A stretch of 49,168 bases of DNA, taken from assembly GCA_002715965.1 (NCBI GenBank), contig PBAL01000049.1, positions 1 through 49,168 of the forward strand. Direction: 5' to 3'. The translations under genes were made by a program, and so were the position numbers. Within the stretch, counting starts at the first letter, position 1, and every line of letters begins with the position of its first letter. This DNA comes from Verrucomicrobiales bacterium (GTDB lineage Bacteria > Verrucomicrobiota > Verrucomicrobiia > Limisphaerales > JAYPXF01). The notes below the pieces were generated by a model. It ran no database searches and had not been told where the DNA came from. It saw only the letters and a program-made list of their open reading frames with translations. Positions 1 to 9,447 of this stretch are shown here, one piece after another.

Positions 1-176
1 ACTTTATTAGTTTTTTTTAAGACCGTCTTTACTTTATTATCTAACGTGTTACTCATTTCTTGTTCGTTATTAGTTTCAAAAGTAATTGGTTCTATTTTAT
101 TTTTTATTTTAACAACTTCTAATTTAAAAGAATTATAACCATCATATACTGGGCATCTGACTATATCGTAAGACAT
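1..176 (-). CDS. Partial AT-rich open reading frame of unknown function, running off the window
   Basis: From an ATG at 176 the minus strand stays open for 58 codons to the window edge, starting MSYDIVRCPVYDGYNSF and rich in Lys, Asn and Ile. In DNA this AT-rich an open frame of that length by chance is not very likely, because stop codons are AT-rich, so I read it as a genuine 5' gene fragment. Composition and codon use (AAA, AAT, ATA, TTA) are unlike every other gene in the window. It lies just downstream of a eukaryotic-type tRNA-Met on the same strand. I do not recognise the product. The whole 1-313 segment may be foreign DNA joined to a bacterial rRNA operon, so this ORF may not belong to the same genome. 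Confidence 0.45.
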   Translation of the reverse strand, partial: MSYDIVRCPVYDGYNSFKLEVVKIKNKIEPITFETNNEQEMSNTLDNKVKTVLKKTNK

Positions 177-236
177 AATATTTATAACAACTATGTATTG
201 TTTTAAATATTAAACATTTATAAAAATCAATTTTAA

Positions 237-309
237 TGCTTTCGGCCAGGCTTGAACTGGCGACCTTAAGATTATGAGACTTACGCGCTGCCAACTGCGC
301 CACGAAAGC
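237..309 (-). tRNA. tRNA-Met (CAT), eukaryotic elongator type
   Basis: A complete 73-nt cloverleaf can be folded: acceptor GCTTTCG with CGAAAGC, D stem GCGC/GCGC, anticodon stem TAAGT/TCTTA around loop CTCATAA, T stem GCCAG/CTGGC around TTCAAGC, discriminator A. No CCA is encoded. The anticodon is CAT. The anticodon-arm wording AGTCTCATAATCT, the T-T opposition at the loop-closing pair and the GGCAGCGCG D arm are hallmarks of eukaryotic cytosolic elongator tRNA-Met. Bacterial elongator tRNA-Met differs clearly in this arm. It sits four bases from the bacterial tRNA-Ala, which makes a chimeric join or foreign DNA likely. Confidence 0.85.
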
Positions 310-313
310 AATG

Positions 314-386
<73 letters not shown>

Positions 387-552
387 TTTTGAACTTTTTT
401 TCGCCGAACGTGTTCGTCCGGAGCAAAGCTTTCTTTTCAAAAGAACACCGTTCTCGGAACACTGAATTGCACAATAAGACCCGAGCCCTGCCAAAATGAC
501 AAGCATTCCGGCCCGACCTCATGATGGCTTATGCCACCACAGTTTATCTCCT

Positions 553-2094
<1,542 letters not shown>

Positions 2095-2222
2095 AAAACA
2101 GTTAGTTTTTCAGCGACAGATCGTTTGATCCATCGACCGATTCTTATTGAATATTAAAACTCTCAGCTCTCAATCAACTAACCACGATTGAGAACCAAGG
2201 GGCTCACTTAGATCGCACAATT

Positions 2223-2237
2223 CAATTTTCAAAGAAC
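2223..2237 (-). promoter_or_regulatory. boxA-like antitermination element in the 16S leader
   Basis: On the minus strand the leader reads GTTCTTTGAAAATTG about 130 bases before the 16S start. GTTCTTTGAAAA-type sequences are common in bacterial rRNA leaders, where the Nus factors assemble. The call rests on position and resemblance only. Confidence 0.45.
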
Positions 2238-2281
2238 GCCTGCGCTTTTCAGCGCCAAAGCCTTCAACCCATTTAGGGGCT

Positions 2282-2317
2282 AAAAAAACCGAGTGGTCAG
2301 TTGGACTGCTCACTCAG
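2282..2317 (-). terminator. Terminator-like hairpin with T7 tract inside the rRNA leader
   Basis: The minus strand forms CTGAGTG with CACTCGG, a small AG/AC internal loop, then CAG/CTG around TCCAA, followed at once by seven T residues. This is a good intrinsic-terminator shape. It starts only about 8-10 bases after the likely start of transcription from the promoter at 2332-2360, so it may act as a leader attenuator that the boxA complex overcomes, or it may end transcripts coming from bioD. Confidence 0.5.
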
Positions 2318-2331
2318 TCAAAGGGCCGGGG

Positions 2332-2360
2332 ACTTTATTGATCCCGGCAACAAACGTCAA
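2332..2360 (-). promoter_or_regulatory. Probable rRNA operon promoter
   Basis: On the minus strand TTGACG (2360-2355) is followed after exactly 17 bases by TAAAGT (2337-2332). This fits a sigma70-type -35 and -10 pair, with a strong -35 and a weaker -10. It sits about 240 bases upstream of the 16S 5' end and downstream of bioD, so it would drive the rRNA operon. Confidence 0.5.
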
Positions 2361-2441
2361 CAGTTTTCAGAACTTTTTTGTGTCGCTTGTCTCTTCAACA
2401 GCAGGTCTTTCGCCTGCTTTTCCGTCGAAGGGAGCGGGAAC

Positions 2442-3131
2442 TTACGGATGTGGCACGATTGCTGCAAGCACTTTTTCACATCTCCCGTAACTTTTTTTCA
2501 GTGAAGGCCTTGCCACCGGTTCTTCTCCCAGCCAAGGCAGTTCGAATACCTTGGATTTACCACTCAATTCACGAATCACTACGGCGTTCGAAGCAGCTGA
2601 AACATCGGGGTCTTTGACGCCCATTAGGATCACGCAAACATCGTTCACCTCCGCTCTCGCCAACTCGCGTATATTCAGGAGGACTTGGTTGATGACTCCG
2701 ACCCGATTTGGGGCTACCAGGATAACTTGGGATTTCAGTTCACGAACGAGATCCAAAAGATCGAACGATTCTCCCAGTGGCGAGAGCAATCCGCCCGCAC
2801 CCTCAATCAGCGTTTCACCTTCACCTTGAACAAATTCCAGAATTCGCTCCAAGCAGTCCTTTAACGTTATCTTTGTACTAATGTTTCGAGCGGCTACAAG
2901 AGGGGCCAGCGGCTTCTCGAAGAAGAAGGGATTAATATCCGAGAGACCCGCGTGCGACGCAGCCGCACATTTGAGGATTTCCACATCGCTCCGTTCACCG
3001 GAGCAGAAGGGCTTCATCACTTTAACGTTATCTGCTTGCTGACGAAGGTGGTGGGTGAGAAGTGCGGTGAAGACCGTTTTGCCAACTCCAGTATCGGTTC
3101 CGGTAACAACTATGGGGCGGTGTAAAGTCAC
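2442..3131 (-). CDS. bioD: Dethiobiotin synthetase
   Basis: A cytoplasmic enzyme of biotin synthesis that closes the ureido ring of 7,8-diaminopelargonate with CO2 and ATP to give dethiobiotin. The 229-residue product has the P-loop GTDTGVGKT close to the N terminus, and a later EGAGGLLSPL segment typical of the family. The GTG start at 3131 is chosen because it puts the P-loop about ten residues in and overlaps the gspK stop by four bases (GTGA). A longer frame upstream is only the opposite reading of gspK. No other biotin gene is in the window, so this is an isolated biotin gene at the end of a secretion operon, probably translated by coupling to gspK. Confidence 0.93.
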   Translation of the reverse strand: MTLHRPIVVTGTDTGVGKTVFTALLTHHLRQQADNVKVMKPFCSGERSDVEILKCAAASHAGLSDINPFFFEKPLAPLVAARNISTKITLKDCLERILEFVQGEGETLIEGAGGLLSPLGESFDLLDLVRELKSQVILVAPNRVGVINQVLLNIRELARAEVNDVCVILMGVKDPDVSAASNAVVIRELSGKSKVFELPWLGEEPVARPSLKKSYGRCEKVLAAIVPHP

Positions 3132-4195
3132 TGCCAGTGCATCCGCAACAGTTGCATTGTGGGTGAATTGGGCATCCGGATGGCGTGGGCGATCATTGTT
3201 CGGGAGCGATTGCCGATTGTCACTCGGGCATGAATTTCGAAATTCACGCCCCGGGCGCCACTGGCAGCAGCAGCACCTTGGGCACCCCCGGCTGCCGAAC
3301 CTCCCCCCCCCTGGAGCATGCTTGTCCACATCATCGGAAACTGCTCACGCGACAGTGTGAGGATCTCGATTGCCTGCTCAAACATCTCGTCAGGCATCAG
3401 CAAGGGCATGGCATTCGTCCCGGTCATTGGCACGAGAAAACCGATCGAAGTTGTCGTGAACAGGTTTGTAAACGAGTTCAAATAGACCGGGTTATCGCGA
3501 ATCCGGGAACGAATTCCTCCCCGCGAATAAAAATCCGCGATATCCGCATCCGAGGAACCATAGAACATTTCTTCGGTGATTCCATTGACCAGCAACAACT
3601 CGCTCAAATCGTCTATCGGCCCGTTCTTGCATAAGTATGGCGGAGTGCCGTCGTCGGCGCTCAAACTCTGATAGTAATCCGTCTCCACCCCATTCGGCCT
3701 GGGATTATCGTCGGCATCGATCCAATCCAATATCGAATCCACGATCACGGGGATGTCTCCAAACTCTATTCCGATCAATTCCGCGGCTCGTTCCAATATC
3801 TGCGGAGTCGCCATGTTTATATTAAACCGGCTTTCCAGGCAGTAGGCCCGCGCGGTGAATTTCCCTCGTCCCAACGGAACGTCGGTCAGGCTCTGATCCA
3901 AAAACACTTCATTTGTGATATCGATGCCTGTTGCCCAGAATTGGTCGAGGGAATCGTCCCAAGGCGGGGTGACGATCGTCAATTGTTGGGAGAGCGCCCA
4001 CATTTCCTTCTCAATGGCCGATCGCGCAATCCATTCAAATTCATGATCGTCGTTGGCATTGCGCGCAAGAGTCGTCTCAACTTTTACATTATACGCGAAG
4101 CCACCGGCGATAACAGCGAGTGCAAAGATCACAACCATCACCATGACAATTGCAATGCCACTTCGATCAGATTCTATATTCGCCTGAATTCTCAT
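3128..4195 (-). CDS. gspK: Type II secretion minor pseudopilin GspK-like protein
   Basis: Minor pseudopilin thought to cap the type II secretion pseudopilus in the periplasm. The 355-residue product has a short leader, a long hydrophobic N-terminal helix (residues about 13-32, GIAIVMVMVVIFALAVIAGG) and the large globular domain expected for GspK, including RFNINMATPQILERAAEL and the following SAM-like helical region with Asp-rich DWIDADDN. Instead of the FTLIE motif of the other pseudopilins it has SGIAIV, as GspK usually does. The C terminus carries a Gly/Ala-rich linker (GGGGSAAGGAQGAAAASGA) before a last beta segment, which is unusual. It follows gspJ by 12 bases and overlaps bioD. Confidence 0.85.
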   Translation of the reverse strand: MRIQANIESDRSGIAIVMVMVVIFALAVIAGGFAYNVKVETTLARNANDDHEFEWIARSAIEKEMWALSQQLTIVTPPWDDSLDQFWATGIDITNEVFLDQSLTDVPLGRGKFTARAYCLESRFNINMATPQILERAAELIGIEFGDIPVIVDSILDWIDADDNPRPNGVETDYYQSLSADDGTPPYLCKNGPIDDLSELLLVNGITEEMFYGSSDADIADFYSRGGIRSRIRDNPVYLNSFTNLFTTTSIGFLVPMTGTNAMPLLMPDEMFEQAIEILTLSREQFPMMWTSMLQGGGGSAAGGAQGAAAASGARGVNFEIHARVTIGNRSRTMIAHAIRMPNSPTMQLLRMHWQ

Positions 4196-4207
4196 CGCCT
4201 GGGTTGA

Positions 4208-4885
4208 CTAGGGTCCTCCGGAGGCGCTTTGCATCGCCATGGGAACAGGTTGCGAACTCAGTCTGATGACGCTGGTGAAGAGGTCGTTTTCCTTCTCCCC
4301 GTCATAACCCATGACCAGACGGGCCATGGGGGGGAGATGATTCGTGGCAGTCCATTCAATGATCCATTCCTGTTCATTGGTGTCCCAGAATTCCAGATTG
4401 AACAATCCGACGTTGGTGACCAGCGCAATGGTATAGGACTCCTCAATCTCGTTGGTGTCGCTCAACAGTAGCCGTTGCTCCATGTTCAATTGAGGCATGC
4501 CGTTCGACCCTTCCTCGACCACTTCAAAAGTCACCCGGCGCAGTGGAAATCCGGGAAAAAGCCCGCTCCCGGGAAAACTCTCCGGCAAGTGCGACACGAA
4601 ACTCAAGAAGGTGAAGTCCTCGTTTTCGGTGTCCGCAACGAAGGCATAATAATCCATGTTAGCCTGGTAGAACTGAACTGAACCAAGAGCGGTCTCGATG
4701 GTCTGCCTGGCGAGGCGTTCCCTCTGGATTCGGTCGGCTGCGTCGTTGCCAGTTCGAGTCGCACGCAACATGGCTGCCCATATGGAATAGATGGAAGACA
4801 TGACCAGACCGAGGATCGCAATTGCGATGAGAACCTCGATCAAGGTAAAGGCAAGTTGAGACCGGCGCTGAAAGTGGGTTCTCAT
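4208..4885 (-). CDS. gspJ: Type II secretion minor pseudopilin GspJ-like protein
   Basis: A 225-residue prepilin-type protein with the cleavage/methylation motif AFTLIEVLIAIAILGLV at about residues 12-28 followed by a helix and a beta-rich domain. Length and position between gspI and gspK fit GspJ, which forms the pseudopilus tip with GspI and GspK. The leader MRTHFQRRSQL is basic, as needed for prepilin peptidase. It overlaps gspI by four bases (ATGA), so the two are likely translated together. No prepilin peptidase gene is in the window. Confidence 0.8.
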   Translation of the reverse strand: MRTHFQRRSQLAFTLIEVLIAIAILGLVMSSIYSIWAAMLRATRTGNDAADRIQRERLARQTIETALGSVQFYQANMDYYAFVADTENEDFTFLSFVSHLPESFPGSGLFPGFPLRRVTFEVVEEGSNGMPQLNMEQRLLLSDTNEIEESYTIALVTNVGLFNLEFWDTNEQEWIIEWTATNHLPPMARLVMGYDGEKENDLFTSVIRLSSQPVPMAMQSASGGP

Positions 4886-5307
4886 CTCTGTATTATGGTC
4901 CCGCCAATTGCTTCATCCACCCAATTGGGACGGTATAGCAATATCGACATTTTCGAAACGGCGTTATTCCCGCTGACGGCTTCCTCAACCGTAATGTCCA
5001 CTTGAAACAATCCGTTGCTGCCAACTTCGTATATCTCCTGCGACCATGAAGCATTTGGATACAGATCCCCAAAATCGCCGGATTCTTTTATATCGTCCCG
5101 GTTCTCAATCGTAGATGTTTCTGCGGCTATACTTCCAATATCGATCTGCGGTTTCTGCAGATTCTGAATATAGCGCAGATTTTGGGATACCAGTTCCAGA
5201 ATCGAGAATACCGACACGAAGAAGATCGCCACGGCAATCATCACCTCCAACAGCGTGAACGCCCTTTGGCAGGCAGGTGCACTTTCTTTCTGTGTTCTAA
5301 TGTCCAT
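4882..5307 (-). CDS. gspI: Type II secretion minor pseudopilin GspI-like protein
   Basis: A 141-residue prepilin-like protein. The basic leader is followed by AFTLLEVMIAVAIFFVSVF at residues about 16-34, with the Glu at +5 that pseudopilins need. The globular part is short, as in GspI, whose role is to start assembly of the tip complex with GspJ and GspK. It overlaps gspH upstream by 11 bases and gspJ downstream by four, consistent with a single transcript. Assignment among the minor pseudopilins rests on size and gene order. Confidence 0.78.
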   Translation of the reverse strand: MDIRTQKESAPACQRAFTLLEVMIAVAIFFVSVFSILELVSQNLRYIQNLQKPQIDIGSIAAETSTIENRDDIKESGDFGDLYPNASWSQEIYEVGSNGLFQVDITVEEAVSGNNAVSKMSILLYRPNWVDEAIGGTIIQR

Positions 5308-5839
5308 CAGCGATCACCACAAAATCCGGCCGGCCGGTGATCGGATCCACCATGAAAAGCCGGTACTCGCCCCTCAGCGAGCGCAGGATCAGTTTGAAAT
5401 CTTCACTGGTGCCATTCGAATGAAACTTCAAAACTGCAAATTCATCCTGGGTGTGATCCACGTAATTCACCCGTATGTCTTCAATGCCGACTTCCGGCGG
5501 CAGTTTCACATCAAACAGACCACGTTGCGTGTCCTTGGACTGCGATTGAACGCTTTCATCCAGTTCTTCGGCCTGGCCGGTGGGTACGACCTTGAATGTG
5601 TAGTCCTGGGGCCGGATATGGAATTGGACCAGCTCCCCTCGTATGATTGCCTGGGCGCGGGCCGTACTCAGCGCTTCGATCAGTTGTTCCGTTGCGAGCC
5701 GCATGGGCCGCTTGGTCTGCGAATTGACGAAAGATGGGATGCTCACGGAGAACATGATTACCAGCAGACCGATCACCATCATGATCTCGATCAGAGTGAA
5801 GGCCGCGCGTGGATCGCGAGATTTGGGCGCCAGCTTCAT
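5297..5839 (-). CDS. gspH: Type II secretion pseudopilin GspH-like protein
   Basis: A 180-residue prepilin-type protein with AFTLIEIMMVIGLLVIMFS near residues 13-31 and a following beta-rich domain containing RAQAIIRGELVQFHI, typical of the GspH/FimT fold. GspH is a minor pseudopilin at the tip of the type II secretion piston. It could instead serve as the major pseudopilin if gspG is missing, but the FimT-like core favours GspH. It overlaps gspF by four bases. Confidence 0.8.
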   Translation of the reverse strand: MKLAPKSRDPRAAFTLIEIMMVIGLLVIMFSVSIPSFVNSQTKRPMRLATEQLIEALSTARAQAIIRGELVQFHIRPQDYTFKVVPTGQAEELDESVQSQSKDTQRGLFDVKLPPEVGIEDIRVNYVDHTQDEFAVLKFHSNGTSEDFKLILRSLRGEYRLFMVDPITGRPDFVVIADGH

Positions 5840-7098
5840 CGTGCGATGTTGCTGGTAAGCTTGAACATGGCTGAAAGTACGCCGAGGAGGAGGAAGCCCA
5901 CGCCCAAAGCCATGGTGATGATCAGCAGCGGCTCGATCAGATTCGTCATTAGCCGAAGGGCGACATTCATCTGATTTTCGTAGGTGTCGGCCACGTTTTC
6001 GAGTGCGCCCGGTACGTCACCGGTTTCCTCGCCAATTTTGATGAGATCGATCATCAGCTGTGGAAACACTCCACTTTTCGCCAGCGGCTCGGCCAAAGTC
6101 TTGCCGTCCGTGACTGCGTCTCTGGTTTTGGCGATCGACTCCTTCAAGACCACATTCGGCACGACCTCTTCCGTGATGGTCAGGGCGTTTAATACGTTCA
6201 CGCCGTTGCGGAGGAGCGTGGCTAGAGTGCGCGCAAATTGTGCGAACAGGTTCAACTTCACTACCCGGCCAACTACCGGAATGCCCATTTTCCAGCCGTC
6301 CAGTGCCCGGCGTCCATTCGGCATACTCCGAAAGCGCATGAACACGGAGACGAACATGATAGTGGAAAGCGCCATGATCAAGAGATTGAGCGGGCTTTGG
6401 AAAAAATTGCTTACTTTCATCAAAATTTGGGTGGAAAGCGGCAATTCGATCTTCATTCCCTCAAATATCCCCATGAAAGTCGGGAGCATTTTTGTGACGA
6501 AGATCACGATGATCAACACACCGGTCAGGGCCACAAAGGCCGGATAGACCATGGCCTGTGTGAATTTTGACTGAACTTCCGAAAATCGCTCATAGTGGTC
6601 GGCCAGTTTGCGGAGCACCTGCTCAAGTGCACCGCTTTGCTCCCCGGCTTTCACCATATTGATGTACATGTCGGAGAAGATCACCGGCTGCCGTTTCATG
6701 GCTTCTGAGAGCCCTTTGCCTTCGACCACGTCTTGTTTGAGCTGCACGGTGACTTCCTTGGGGATACCTTTCGATTCAATATGCGACAGGCTCTGTAGGG
6801 CCTTGGTGAGCGGCATCCCCGCCTTTAGCAGGTTCGCCAATTGTGTCGTGAAATTCGCCAATTCTGTCAGTTTTGGCCTTCTTTGGCGATTTGCCCACTC
6901 TTGAAGGATTGGTGGCAAGGCGACTGCCTTCTTGCTTCCTTTGGCTTTTCCTGACGCGGCGCCTCCACCATCCACCGTGATGGGGAACAGACCCATCTTC
7001 TGAATCTGCGACAGCGCAGCGGCACGGTCACCCACCTCCAGCACACCGGTCACCAATTCGCCGGATCGCTTGCGCGCTTTGTATGAGAATTGAGGCAT
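5836..7098 (-). CDS. gspF: Type II secretion inner-membrane protein GspF
   Basis: A polytopic inner-membrane platform protein of the type II secretion machine (PilC/GspF family). The 420-residue product begins MPQFSYKARKRSGELVTG, the standard N terminus, and contains two GspF domains: LANFTTQLANLLKAGMPL near residue 80 and LFAQFARTLATLLRNGVNVL near residue 285. Membrane segments lie near 190-215, 240-262 and 385-410. About 40 residues after the N-terminal domain form a Gly/Lys/Ala-rich linker. It is the first gene of the gspFHIJK-bioD operon; its upstream region also holds the candidate origin. The ATPase GspE, secretin GspD and major pseudopilin GspG are not in the window. Confidence 0.92.
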   Translation of the reverse strand: MPQFSYKARKRSGELVTGVLEVGDRAAALSQIQKMGLFPITVDGGGAASGKAKGSKKAVALPPILQEWANRQRRPKLTELANFTTQLANLLKAGMPLTKALQSLSHIESKGIPKEVTVQLKQDVVEGKGLSEAMKRQPVIFSDMYINMVKAGEQSGALEQVLRKLADHYERFSEVQSKFTQAMVYPAFVALTGVLIIVIFVTKMLPTFMGIFEGMKIELPLSTQILMKVSNFFQSPLNLLIMALSTIMFVSVFMRFRSMPNGRRALDGWKMGIPVVGRVVKLNLFAQFARTLATLLRNGVNVLNALTITEEVVPNVVLKESIAKTRDAVTDGKTLAEPLAKSGVFPQLMIDLIKIGEETGDVPGALENVADTYENQMNVALRLMTNLIEPLLIITMALGVGFLLLGVLSAMFKLTSNIAR

Positions 7099-7273
7099 GC
7101 GCTACTGGAAAAATTAAACCAACGGCGCACTAAAGTTGCGAGTAAAACGAGCCATGGGACATCACCAATTATCTGTGCATTCCCTCTGAACGGGATGGGT
7201 AAAAACACTTGCTGAGCCTCCTCTAACACAACGGTACTGACCCAACAACATCCCAACAACCCGGACCGTCGTC

Positions 7274-7460
7274 TGTGGATGACTTGGGCACAATGTCGAT
7301 AAGCCCATATTTGTCCAACACCCAGAAATGGGTCCACAGGATTGTTCACACCACAATATGTTGCGTTTCGCCCCTCTGCCAGCTTGACAGAGGCATGTCT
7401 TTCACATATTCACAGCCCTTAATAAAACGGGATTTTTCTTTTAAAAGAATCATCTACTAA
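7274..7460. other. Candidate replication origin: DnaA-box-like cluster and AT-rich stretch before dnaN
   Basis: The 370-base gap between gspF and dnaN has no gene. It holds several 9-mers near the DnaA box TTATCCACA: TGTGGATGA (7274-7282) and TGTCGATAA (7294-7302) in reverse sense with one mismatch each, ATATTCACA (7406-7414) close to TTATTCACA, TTGTTCACA (7342-7350) and a weaker TTGTCCAAC (7311-7319). An AT-rich stretch with TTTTTCTTTTAAAAGAAT follows at 7420-7460. Adjacency to dnaN supports an origin, but dnaA is not visible and no box is perfect. The rest of the gap (7099-7270) shows nothing else. Confidence 0.4.
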
Positions 7461-7468
7461 TAACCCCA

Positions 7469-8578
7469 ATGAAATTCTCGATAGCCAAAGACCAACTGAT
7501 CGCCGGTTTGCAGGCCGTGCAAAACGTCGTCGGATCCCGAACGACTTTGCCCATCCTGTCCAACGTCCTCCTGAAGGCCGAGGGCAGCCAGCTGGTCTTC
7601 ACGGCCACCGATCTGGACGTCACGGTTTCGTGTGGGGTTGAGGCCAACGTCGGCAAGGAAGGGGACACAACCATTCCCGTAAAGCGATTCTTCAGCATCG
7701 TCCGTGAGTTGCAAGCGCCGGAAATCGAGGTCGATACCAACGACAAAAGCGTTTCTTCGGTCAAAGCGGGGTCTTCCTTCTACAAAATCAATGGAATCTC
7801 TGGCGACGAGTTCCCACCCATGCCGAAATTCGGCGAGGCTGCCTCTGTAACGCTCTCGCAGGCCAAGGTGAAGGCCATGCTCAAGAAAACATCCATCGCG
7901 ATCTCTATGGACGAATCTCGCTACGTTTTGAACGGCGTGTTCATGAGCTTCCAAGCCGACAAGCTGACGATGGTTGCCACCGACGGTCGTCGACTGGCCA
8001 TGTGCGAGGAAGAACTCGGCGGGGATGGAGGGGTCGAGGGTGACATTATTGTCCCAACCAAGGCCGTTACCGAACTCAACCGATTGCTTCAGAACAGTGG
8101 GGATGTGGTAATCAAGTTCACAGAAAATCAGGTCTCTTTCGAACTTTCCGGCGAGGACCAACACTCAGTGCTCCTGATTTCTAAACTCGTTGAAGGAAAT
8201 TATCCGAATTACAAACAGGTTATCCCCAACGAGACCAAGGAACGCGTCACGCTCGTCCGCGAAGAGCTGCTTCATGCGCTTCGTCGTGCCGAGATCATGA
8301 CCAACGACAAGTCGAACTCGGTGAAGATGAGCTTCACCAAGAACAACCTCGCCATCACCGCCAACACGCCTGAAGTCGGTGAAGGCCGCGAGAGCATCGC
8401 CATCAATTACAAGGGCCCGGAAATCTCCATCGCCTTCAATCCCGGCTACCTGATGGATCCGCTGAAGGTTTTGGACATGGACGAGGTATTCTTTGAGCTG
8501 AACGACGAGCTCAGCCCCGGACTTCTTCGTATCAACGAGCCCTATCTCTACGTGCTCATGCCGATGCGTATGTCATAA
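7469..8578 (+). CDS. dnaN: DNA polymerase III sliding clamp (beta subunit)
   Basis: The ring-shaped clamp that tethers DNA polymerase III to DNA. The 369-residue length is normal. All three clamp domains are readable: domain 1 starts MKFSIAKDQLIAGLQAVQNV with RTTLPILSNVLL, domain 2 contains ATDGRRLAMCEEEL, and the protein ends YVLMPMRMS, matching the conserved MPMR terminus that lies by the client-binding pocket. The ATG start gives this standard N terminus. It stands alone without dnaA or recF; the next gene is 49 bases downstream and unrelated in function. The upstream gap may contain the origin. Confidence 0.97.
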   Translation: MKFSIAKDQLIAGLQAVQNVVGSRTTLPILSNVLLKAEGSQLVFTATDLDVTVSCGVEANVGKEGDTTIPVKRFFSIVRELQAPEIEVDTNDKSVSSVKAGSSFYKINGISGDEFPPMPKFGEAASVTLSQAKVKAMLKKTSIAISMDESRYVLNGVFMSFQADKLTMVATDGRRLAMCEEELGGDGGVEGDIIVPTKAVTELNRLLQNSGDVVIKFTENQVSFELSGEDQHSVLLISKLVEGNYPNYKQVIPNETKERVTLVREELLHALRRAEIMTNDKSNSVKMSFTKNNLAITANTPEVGEGRESIAINYKGPEISIAFNPGYLMDPLKVLDMDEVFFELNDELSPGLLRINEPYLYVLMPMRMS

Positions 8579-8627
8579 GGCGAATCCGTCCTTGCACTTC
8601 GCCCCCGCTCGCGGGATTGATGTCTCA

Positions 8628-9359
8628 ATGTTCAAGAGATTGTGGGTATTCGTGTTCCTCAGCACGCTTTTTGTGGGCGCGAGCCACGCGCAGCTGAAAC
8701 TGCCTCCCCAACCCACCAACATTTCTCAACCATCCATTCGGGAATTGGCTGATGGACGCTGGATGGTCGGGGCGATCCTGCTCGACAAGAAGAAACGCCG
8801 GATTGAAGTGCCTGCCCGCGTGAACATGCCCGATGGACTGGTCGAATACGTCCTGGTTCACTCGAGCGGCAAGACACACGAAAGTCTGCTGATCACGGAT
8901 GTTCAACCGTATCATGTGCAGATTGCGATGCTGTTGCTGGGCGCCAAGGGCGCGAATTTCAACCCGAACAAACCGCCCCAAACCGGACCGATTACGAATT
9001 CTGAAATCGTCAAACGACCACCCATCACCGGCACGCCCACGCTGCTCTCCATTCAGTGGAACGAAAAGACCAACCGCATGGACAAGCCGATCGATCAGTT
9101 CATTTTCGACAAGAAGCTCGGCAAGGAGATGCCGGCGACCAATTGGAACTTCACCGGATCAGTGATCTGGGAAGGCGCCTACATCGCTCAGATTGAAGGA
9201 TCGATCATCGCCCTGATCACCGACATGGGCGCCATTTTCAACAGCCAGCTCCCCAACCGCGATGCGGATTCGACGTGGTATGTGCGTTCCGCCCAAGTGC
9301 CGCGAACGAACGTGCCGGTGACATTGCGGATTCAGTTGGATGGAAAGAAGGGTAAGTAG
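8628..9359 (+). CDS. Secreted YdjY-domain protein
   Basis: A 243-residue exported protein. MFKRLWVFVFLSTLFVGASHA forms a signal peptide with an AHA-like cleavage site, so the ATG at 8628 is preferred to one at 8592. The central part, with VNMPDGLVEYVLVHSSGKTH and ESLLITDVQPYHVQIAMLLL, matches the YdjY domain found in planctomycete, verrucomicrobial and proteobacterial proteins, often near ferredoxin or redox genes. The molecular role of that domain is not known. It is followed after 88 bases by a histidine-rich lipoprotein, and the two may form one unit in the cell envelope. Confidence 0.75.
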   Translation: MFKRLWVFVFLSTLFVGASHAQLKLPPQPTNISQPSIRELADGRWMVGAILLDKKKRRIEVPARVNMPDGLVEYVLVHSSGKTHESLLITDVQPYHVQIAMLLLGAKGANFNPNKPPQTGPITNSEIVKRPPITGTPTLLSIQWNEKTNRMDKPIDQFIFDKKLGKEMPATNWNFTGSVIWEGAYIAQIEGSIIALITDMGAIFNSQLPNRDADSTWYVRSAQVPRTNVPVTLRIQLDGKKGK

Positions 9360-9447
9360 GCCTGTTGGTCACCTACGGAGCGCCAAGCAGACCGTGCTGT
9401 TCACGCGAAGGCTCGACACATCCCCGAATTTCCGTTTGTTTAGGCAC

